From positions 62,001-126,000 of the forward strand of contig NZ_NESJ01000001.1 in the NCBI RefSeq assembly GCF_003063645.1: a stretch of DNA of 64,000 nt, written 5' to 3'. The DNA is from Limnohabitans sp. 2KL-51. GTDB lineage: Bacteria; Pseudomonadota; Gammaproteobacteria; Burkholderiales; Burkholderiaceae_C. This document shows positions 58,638-64,000 of this stretch, piece after piece. Numbering within the stretch: the stretch's first letter is position 1; each line of letters starts with the position of its first letter. Both the position numbers and the translations under genes were made by a program. The notes beneath the pieces were generated by a model. It saw only the letters and a list, made by a program, of their open reading frames with translations, did not search any database and was not told the origin of the DNA.

Positions 58638-58647
58638 GGCGTAAGGT

Positions 58648-59292
58648 TCAGTTCTGCTGACCGGGTTCGGTCGTTGGGGCGGGCTCGGCTTTCTGCGGTC
58701 TGGGTGGTTTGGGCCTGGGGGGCTTGCTGGTGTGGATTTTCACCATCGCTTTTTCCATCTCCCCTGTCAATAAAAGCGGCAAGGCCAACACCGCGCGGTG
58801 GATGCTGTCGTCGATGGCTTTTCGGTGCTCCAGCATTGGCTTCTTTAATACCCAGCTGACCACTTCGGCCTTGTCGCCCGGGTGGCCCACGCCAATGCGC
58901 AGTCGCCAGTAATCGGCTGTGCCCAGTTGGGCATGGATGTCGCGCAAGCCGTTGTGGCCAGCGTGGCTGCCGCCCAGCTTGAGCTTGGCTTCACCGGGGG
59001 GGATGTCGAGTTCGTCGTGTGCCACCAGAATCTCTTGCGGCTGGATTTTGAAGAACCTGGCCAGGGCGCTCACCGACTTGCCTGACAGGTTCATGTAGGT
59101 CTGTGGTTCGAGCAGCCACACGTTTTGGCCGTTGACGGTGGTGCGGGCCATCAGGCCGTAGTAGCTGCGCTCGGGCACCAGTGACACCTTGAGTTCACGG
59201 GCCACGGCATCGATCCACCAGAACCCGGCGTTGTGGCGGGTGTCTTCGTATTCGTTGCCCGGGTTGCCCAGGCCGACAAGCAGTTTGATCAT
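58648..59292 (-). CDS. pth: peptidyl-tRNA hydrolase
   Basis: 214 residues. [20 protein letters not shown] has the conserved Asn10 and catalytic His20; Asp93 lies in [16 protein letters not shown]. It frees tRNA from dropped peptidyl-tRNA. The C-terminal 25 residues (Pro- and Lys-rich, [19 protein letters not shown]) extend past the usual end. Downstream of rplY, the usual neighbour. Confidence 0.95.
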   Translation of the reverse strand: MIKLLVGLGNPGNEYEDTRHNAGFWWIDAVARELKVSLVPERSYYGLMARTTVNGQNVWLLEPQTYMNLSGKSVSALARFFKIQPQEILVAHDELDIPPGEAKLKLGGSHAGHNGLRDIHAQLGTADYWRLRIGVGHPGDKAEVVSWVLKKPMLEHRKAIDDSIHRAVLALPLLLTGEMEKAMVKIHTSKPPRPKPPRPQKAEPAPTTEPGQQN

Positions 59293-59339
59293 GGTGCGAG
59301 ATTATCCTTGCTGCAGGGTGCGCAGCTGCCAAGCATGGG

Positions 59340-59370
59340 CACAAAACAAAAGGCCCGCTTGCGCGGGCCT
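59340..59370 (-). terminator. intrinsic terminator after rplY
   Basis: AGGCCCGC, loop, GCGGGCCT (59351-59370), followed on the minus strand by a TTTTGTTTTGT tract. Probably partial, since pth lies just beyond. Confidence 0.7.
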
Positions 59371-59405
59371 TGAAAGTGCAGGGCTTGAAAGCCCGAGCCA
59401 GAAGA

Positions 59406-60032
59406 TTACTTCTTGCCTTTGCCCTTGCCTTTGGCGTCCACAGGAGCGGCCACGGGAGCTGCCACAACTTCTTCCACAGGTGCCACCACGGACACGAGGA
59501 CCGGGTTTTTCTTGCCGTGGGTGACGGCTTTGCAGCCAGCAGGCAAAGTGATGTCGTTCAGATGCAAAGACACGCCTTTGGTCAAGCCTGTCAAGCTCAC
59601 TGCAATGAACTCAGGCAGGTTGGCAGGCAAGCAAGCGACTTCGAGCTCGGTCACCACGTGGTTGACGGTGCACTTGTCTGTCTTGACGGCTTCGGACTCT
59701 TCTTCACCGCTGAAGTGCAAAGGCACTTTCATGTGCAAAGTGGTGTTGGCATCAACGCGCTGGAAGTCGATGTGTTGCACCAATTGTTTGTAGGGGTGCA
59801 TCTGGTAGTCACGCAGCAAAACTTTGCTGGACTGACCGTTGAATTCCATGTCCAGAATCGTGGCGTGGAAAGCCTCTTTTTTCAGGGCGTGCCACAAAGC
59901 GTTGTGGTCCAGTTCGATCAGCTGTGGGGCCGATGTGGAACCGTAAACGATGCCAGGTGTGCGACCGGAATTGCGGAGACGGCGGCTCGCACCCGTACCC
60001 TGCTTAGCGCGCTCAAAAGCGACGAATTTCAT
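59406..60032 (-). CDS. rplY: 50S ribosomal protein L25/general stress protein Ctc
   Basis: 208 residues, the long TL5/Ctc form: L25 domain ([29 protein letters not shown]) binding 5S rRNA, then the beta-barrel domain ([20 protein letters not shown]) and an Ala/Val/Lys-rich tail. AAGGAG sits 7 bp before the ATG. Lies between prs and pth, the conserved order in proteobacteria. Confidence 0.95.
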   Translation of the reverse strand: MKFVAFERAKQGTGASRRLRNSGRTPGIVYGSTSAPQLIELDHNALWHALKKEAFHATILDMEFNGQSSKVLLRDYQMHPYKQLVQHIDFQRVDANTTLHMKVPLHFSGEEESEAVKTDKCTVNHVVTELEVACLPANLPEFIAVSLTGLTKGVSLHLNDITLPAGCKAVTHGKKNPVLVSVVAPVEEVVAAPVAAPVDAKGKGKGKK

Positions 60033-60078
60033 AGATTTCTCCTTCTAGGGTGCACCGCGACCAGTGCGACCCTGACTC

Positions 60079-60111
60079 AAAAAAGCCAGCCAGTCCAGTA
60101 GAACGGCTGGC
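60079..60111 (-). terminator. intrinsic terminator after prs
   Basis: GCCAGCC (60085-60091) pairs with GGCTGGC (60105-60111); on the minus strand the stem is followed by TTTTTT. Confidence 0.82.
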
Positions 60112-60131
60112 CGCTAAAGGCCTCTTTCCGA

Positions 60132-61103
60132 TCAGGTTTGATCGGAAAACAGGCTCATCACCGACTCACCATGGGCAATCCGGTTGATCGTTTCGGCGAT
60201 CAGCGGAGCCACGGAAAGTTGGCGAATCTTAGTACACGCTGCGGCTTCTGCCGTCAGCGGTATGGTGTTGGCGACCACGACTTCGTCGAGCGCTTCGCCC
60301 TTGGCGATGCGTTCGATGGCCGGCCCCGAAAAGATCGGGTGTGTGCAATAGGCGTAAACTTTTTTGGCACCACGCTCTTTGAGCACTTCGGCGGCTTTGA
60401 CCAAAGTGCCTGCGGTGTCGATCATGTCGTCCATGATCACGCAGTTGCGGCCTTCGATCTCACCAATGACGTGCATGACTTCGCTCACATTGGCTTTGGG
60501 GCGACGCTTGTCGATGATGGCCAGGTCGCAACCGAGTTGCTTGGCCAGTGCGCGAGCGCGCACAACACCGCCCACGTCAGGGGACACGACGATCAGGTCT
60601 TCGTAATTTTTCTGGCGCAGATCGCCCAGCAGCACGGGGGACGCGTAAATGTTGTCGACCGGGATGTCAAAGAAGCCTTGAATCTGGTCAGCGTGCAAGT
60701 CCATGGTCAGGACGCGGTCAACTCCCACGGCCTGCAGCATGTTGGCCACAACTTTGGCCGAGATGGGGACGCGGGTAGAGCGAGGACGGCGGTCCTGGCG
60801 GGCGTAACCGAAATAAGGGATGACGGCACTGATGCGACCAGCCGATGCGCGTTTGAACGCATCAACCATGATGAGCAACTCCATCAGGTTTTCGTTAGTC
60901 GGTGCGCAGGTGGACTGAACCACAAACACTTCACGAGCACGGACGTTTTGTTTGAGTTCGACGGTGACTTCGCCGTCAGAGAACCGGCCCACATCGACGG
61001 CGCCGAGTTGCGTGCCCAGGCATTTGGCAATTTCGGCGGCCAACACGGGATTGGCGTTGCCGGTGAACAGCATGAATTCTGGGGGGAGTGAAGCAGGCTG
61101 CAT
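60132..61103 (-). CDS. prs: ribose-phosphate pyrophosphokinase
   Basis: 323 residues from the ATG at 61103, picked because CTGGA lies 6 bp upstream; ATG at 61109 is in frame but too close to it. Motifs: [18 protein letters not shown], the ATP-loop region [20 protein letters not shown], the His-containing [12 protein letters not shown], and the PRPP site [13 protein letters not shown]. It makes PRPP from ribose-5-phosphate and ATP for nucleotides, His, Trp and NAD. tRNA-Gln and ispE lie directly upstream in the same direction. Confidence 0.96.
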   Translation of the reverse strand: MQPASLPPEFMLFTGNANPVLAAEIAKCLGTQLGAVDVGRFSDGEVTVELKQNVRAREVFVVQSTCAPTNENLMELLIMVDAFKRASAGRISAVIPYFGYARQDRRPRSTRVPISAKVVANMLQAVGVDRVLTMDLHADQIQGFFDIPVDNIYASPVLLGDLRQKNYEDLIVVSPDVGGVVRARALAKQLGCDLAIIDKRRPKANVSEVMHVIGEIEGRNCVIMDDMIDTAGTLVKAAEVLKERGAKKVYAYCTHPIFSGPAIERIAKGEALDEVVVANTIPLTAEAAACTKIRQLSVAPLIAETINRIAHGESVMSLFSDQT

Positions 61104-61150
61104 GTGCATTCCAGCGATCAGATAAAGGGGCCTGTACGAATGAACGTATT

Positions 61151-61227
61151 TGGCAGGGGAAGAAGGACTCGAACCTTCGCATGCTGGAATCAAAATCCAG
61201 TGCCTTAACCAACTTGGCGACTCCCCT
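61151..61227 (-). tRNA. tRNA-Gln (anticodon TTG)
   Basis: On the minus strand: AGGGGAGTCGCCAAGTTGG, anticodon stem CTGGA with loop TTTTGAT (anticodon TTG), T arm GAAGGTTCGAGTCCTTC, acceptor TTCCCCT, discriminator G and encoded CCA. 77 nt. It lies between ispE and prs, as is usual in betaproteobacteria. Confidence 0.95.
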
Positions 61228-61261
61228 ACACGGGTTGACCGCTGAAACAGCGATCGACCGA

Positions 61262-62107
61262 TCAACTATCGCTGGATGCCCAAGCTTTTAAGGGATGGGC
61301 TTCCAAATTACTGCAAAGCCGGGCCAGAAAGAGGTCAGGGACCGAAACTTTCGTGGTGCTGTCCATGCAATGGGCAAACACGGCACTGCCGGAACCCGTC
61401 ATTCTGGATTTGAGACCGGCTTGGTTGAGGGCTTGAAGGGCTTGCTCAACACCGGGGCACAAAACCTGTGCAACGGATTGCAGATCATTGTGACCGAAGT
61501 CATATGTCTCTGCAGCGAAGAGCAAAATTGTAGCAGCGTTTGTGTCACGTTTGAGGTTTGGATGGGCAAAAATTTGAGAAGTATCGATGCCTTGGGGCGG
61601 CTTGACCACCCAAAACCGGGCGGCGGGCAGTTCAATGGGGGTGATTTTTTCTCCCACGCCTTCGACCCAGGCGTTGTGCCCACGCAGGAAAAATGGCACG
61701 TCTGCACCCAGTTGAAGTCCCAGCTTTTCCAGGGTGGGCAGATCCAGATTCAGGCCCCACAAGCGGTTGAGTGCCAGCAGGCAGGTGGCTGCATCCGAAG
61801 AGCCACCGCCCATGCCCGCTTGCGCGGGAATTTGTTTTTCAACAGCAATGTGCACGCCATCGGTGCAGCCGGTGTGGCTTTGAAGCAGATGCGCTGCGCG
61901 GGTGATCAGGTCCTGGGCGGGCAGGGCAAGGGTGAGGTCTTCGCGGCTGATGGCGCCACCGGGCCGTTTTTCAAAATGAAGTGTGTCGCACCAGTCGATC
62001 AGCATGAAGACCGATTGCAGTTCATGGTACCCATCGGGGCGACGGCCCGTGACGTGCAAAAATAAATTCAGTTTGGCCGGTGCAGGCACATCGTGCAGCG
62101 ATTTCAT
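61262..62107 (-). CDS. ispE: 4-diphosphocytidyl-2-C-methyl-D-erythritol kinase
   Basis: 281 residues. GHMP kinase: [20 protein letters not shown] at the N-terminus, the ATP loop [20 protein letters not shown], and GSGSAVFA near the C-terminus. It phosphorylates CDP-methylerythritol in the MEP isoprenoid pathway. It lies between lolB and tRNA-Gln, a conserved arrangement. Confidence 0.95.
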   Translation of the reverse strand: MKSLHDVPAPAKLNLFLHVTGRRPDGYHELQSVFMLIDWCDTLHFEKRPGGAISREDLTLALPAQDLITRAAHLLQSHTGCTDGVHIAVEKQIPAQAGMGGGSSDAATCLLALNRLWGLNLDLPTLEKLGLQLGADVPFFLRGHNAWVEGVGEKITPIELPAARFWVVKPPQGIDTSQIFAHPNLKRDTNAATILLFAAETYDFGHNDLQSVAQVLCPGVEQALQALNQAGLKSRMTGSGSAVFAHCMDSTTKVSVPDLFLARLCSNLEAHPLKAWASSDS

Positions 62108-62152
62108 AGGGGGATTATCGCCAGGCTTGGGGTGCCCGAAAAAAAGGCCGGC

Positions 62153-62674
62153 TCAGCGGTCAAGTGCGATGCGCAGCACTGCACCGGGGCTGGGTTCGCG
62201 CCGCTCTGCGCTGATGCGGCCTTGTGCGTGTGCCGACAAGTCGACTTGCCAGCCGGGTGCCTCGGCGGGGCGGCCCGCCAGCCATTCGAACAAAGCCGCT
62301 ATGGGCAGTTCCGTGCCCGTCAGGCGAGCCCCCAGCCTTTGCAGACTCGGGCTGTCCACTTGTTGCTGGCCTTGCGTCAGGCGTGCGCCTTGGGGCGTCC
62401 ATTCCAGGCGGGCCAGCGTGGTGCCGATGGGGCTGAGCAAGACCATCTCGCCGGCTAGGGCCGAGCCTTGCAGTTCGAAACCGGCACTCAGCGATTCTGG
62501 TGGGTCCTTGAGCACCTGAATGGCCATGCGACCTGACCAATAGGCGTTGGCGTCCATGGGGGTCATGCGGGGTGTGGCGCAGCCTGCAGCCAGCAAAACG
62601 CTGGCCAAGGCCAGCGCCAAAACCCGTCGCCGACCGTTGCCGGTGGGCTCTTTGGCGAGTGCGCAGGGCTTCAT
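62153..62674 (-). CDS. lolB: outer-membrane lipoprotein receptor LolB
   Basis: 173 residues from the ATG at 62674, which overlaps the upstream TPR gene's stop. Lipobox LLAAGC (Cys32) follows a basic N-region. The LolB body has YWSGRMAIQV, SLSAGFELQG, GEMVLLSPIGTTLARLEWTP and LFEWLAGRP. It takes lipoproteins from LolA and inserts them in the outer membrane. Confidence 0.92.
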   Translation of the reverse strand: MKPCALAKEPTGNGRRRVLALALASVLLAAGCATPRMTPMDANAYWSGRMAIQVLKDPPESLSAGFELQGSALAGEMVLLSPIGTTLARLEWTPQGARLTQGQQQVDSPSLQRLGARLTGTELPIAALFEWLAGRPAEAPGWQVDLSAHAQGRISAERREPSPGAVLRIALDR

Positions 62675-64000
62675 GGCTTGAATTCGAAGCGCTTCAGGGT
62701 TTCGACCAAGGTGTCGTTGTCGGCTTTGAGCAGTAAACCTTCGCGCCAGATCGCCCCGGCTTCCTGACGCTGTCCCATGACCCACAACACTTCACCCAGA
62801 TGGGCTGCAATTTCTGCGTCAGGGCGAGCTTTGTAGGCAGTCTGCAATATTTGGAGTGCCTCGGCATATTGGCCTTGGCGAAACGCGACCCAGCCCAAGC
62901 TGTCCTGGATGTAGGCATCGTCGGGGGCCAGTTGCAGGGCCTGCGTGATCAGTTGGCGGGCTTCAACGAGACGGATATTGCGATCGGCCAAGGAGTAACC
63001 CAGGGCATTAAAGGCCTGGGGATCTTCGGGTTTGAGCTTGATCAGATCGCGCAGCAGGCTTTCCATTTCGTCAAAGCGTTTGAGCTTTTCGCTGACCAAG
63101 GCCATTTCTGACATCACATCGGTGTTTTGCGGTTGAGCATTGAGGGCTTGCTTGACCAAGGTATAGGCCTCGTCCAATTGCTTGTTATCCCGCAACCACA
63201 TGGACTGCACCAGGGTTTTGCGCGTCGCCTGCTCAGCATTGGTGGTTTTGATTTGCGCGAGCACCTGCCGTGCTTCTTCCTTGCGCCCTTGCTGTGTGAG
63301 CAAGTCGGCGCGGCGGCTGGCCAACTTGATGGGGTCTGCGTTGGCCGGCACCTGGGCCAGCCATTGCTCGGCTTGGGGCAGTTGACCTTGGCGCTGAGCC
63401 ATCTGGGCCAACGCCATCAAGGCTTCGGACAAACCGGTTGGCGTTTCCTTGTCTTGGCTTGCTTGGGCCAGTTCCACGTGTTTGCGCAGTTTTTCTTCAG
63501 CCTGGGCCAGTTGGCCAGTTTCCTGCAGCAGCAAACCATGCACCAGCCAGCCATCGGCGAAGGCGGGGTGTTCTGCGTTCAGGCGGGCAAGTTGACGCAA
63601 GGCTTCGGCCTGCTGGGATTGGGCGATGAGGTGCCGTGCATAGCCCATTCTCACTTCAGGCTGCACCGGGCCTAGCATGGCTTGGGCCAACAAGGGCTTC
63701 ATCTCGGCCGGTGCCGCACTGGCCAAGCTCAGTGCCAGGATCAGGGGCCCAGGGGCCGATGCATCGGACGCGCGTCCCTGGCGAGCGGCCTCAATGGCCA
63801 GTGCAAGTTGGCCGGCTTCACGTCGCATGCGCCCGACGGAGGTCCATGCGGTGGCTGCTGTGCTGCTTTGTTTCAAGGCCAAAGTCAGGGCTTTTTCGAC
63901 GGTGTCGGCGGCCATCTTCTTGTCTGGCACTCTGGCAAAAATGCGGGGCACTGAGGCAATGGCGTCATTTTGTTCAGCCGCAGGCAGCTCCCGGATCGAG
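62671..64000 (-). CDS. TPR-repeat protein, N-terminus outside window
   Basis: The frame is open to the window edge (upstream residues SIRELPAAEQNDAIAS precede a GTG at 63951), so the true start lies beyond 64000; about 443 residues are visible. It has many TPR motifs, for example PEVRMGYARHLIAQSQQAEA, DAYIQDSLGWVAFRQGQYAE and PEDPQAFNALGYSLADRNIR. Periplasmic or membrane-associated TPR proteins at this place before lolB are standard in betaproteobacteria; the partner is unknown. Confidence 0.88.
   Translation of the reverse strand, partial: SIRELPAAEQNDAIASVPRIFARVPDKKMAADTVEKALTLALKQSSTAATAWTSVGRMRREAGQLALAIEAARQGRASDASAPGPLILALSLASAAPAEMKPLLAQAMLGPVQPEVRMGYARHLIAQSQQAEALRQLARLNAEHPAFADGWLVHGLLLQETGQLAQAEEKLRKHVELAQASQDKETPTGLSEALMALAQMAQRQGQLPQAEQWLAQVPANADPIKLASRRADLLTQQGRKEEARQVLAQIKTTNAEQATRKTLVQSMWLRDNKQLDEAYTLVKQALNAQPQNTDVMSEMALVSEKLKRFDEMESLLRDLIKLKPEDPQAFNALGYSLADRNIRLVEARQLITQALQLAPDDAYIQDSLGWVAFRQGQYAEALQILQTAYKARPDAEIAAHLGEVLWVMGQRQEAGAIWREGLLLKADNDTLVETLKRFEFKP

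Overview
The window is chromosomal DNA from a betaproteobacterium, most likely Burkholderiales/Comamonadaceae (Limnohabitans- or Rhodoferax-like). This is inferred from the gene order TPR protein-lolB-ispE-tRNA-Gln-prs-rplY-pth, a Bug-type periplasmic receptor, IPTL-CTERM proteins, and a moderately GC-rich, densely packed coding style. The species cannot be named from sequence alone.

Region 1 (1-23.8 kb) is accessory. It opens with the 3' part of a giant calcium-binding adhesin (over 6,500 residues visible). The adhesin has more than twenty Ig-like repeats, RTX blocks and two tandem copies of a seven-FG-GAP propeller module. Next is an OGT/SPINDLY-like GT41 glycosyltransferase. Between and after these lie dense palindromic intergenic repeats, a 33-bp tandem array, a HigBA-type toxin-antitoxin pair with a frameshifted toxin, and a small GIY-YIG protein.

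Region 2 (23.8-40.8 kb) is mostly core. A translationally coupled three-gene signalling operon (histidine kinase, histidine kinase with a decayed ATP-binding domain, FixJ-type regulator) ends at a terminator shared with rpmB-rpmG. Then come trxB, ftsK-lolA-rarA, the branched-chain amino acid ABC genes livHMGF, a convergent Bug receptor gene, a CDP-glucoseen-reductase-like flavoprotein, an SDR-fold protein and hslR.

Region 3 (40.8-47.2 kb) is a patchwork. Two IPTL-CTERM surface proteins face a divergent OmpR-family regulator. A tRNA-Leu(CAA) follows, with debris on both sides. Downstream of the tRNA is a graveyard of toxin-antitoxin genes with a likely integrase remnant, bracketed by copies of the tRNA terminator. 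Upstream is a lipoprotein hydrolase cargo bracketed by copies of the tRNA 5' half plus its leader and followed by a run of five hairpins.

Region 4 (47.2-64 kb) is core: cysM-nudix-tusA, galU, valS, rubrerythrin/CCG iron-sulfur protein/DUF3501, a PHP phosphatase-EamA transporter-YrdC-like cluster, ferredoxin, pth, rplY, prs, tRNA-Gln, ispE, lolB and a TPR protein cut by the window end. valS carries an 84-bp in-frame palindromic insertion in its catalytic domain, which is the most unexpected structure in the window.
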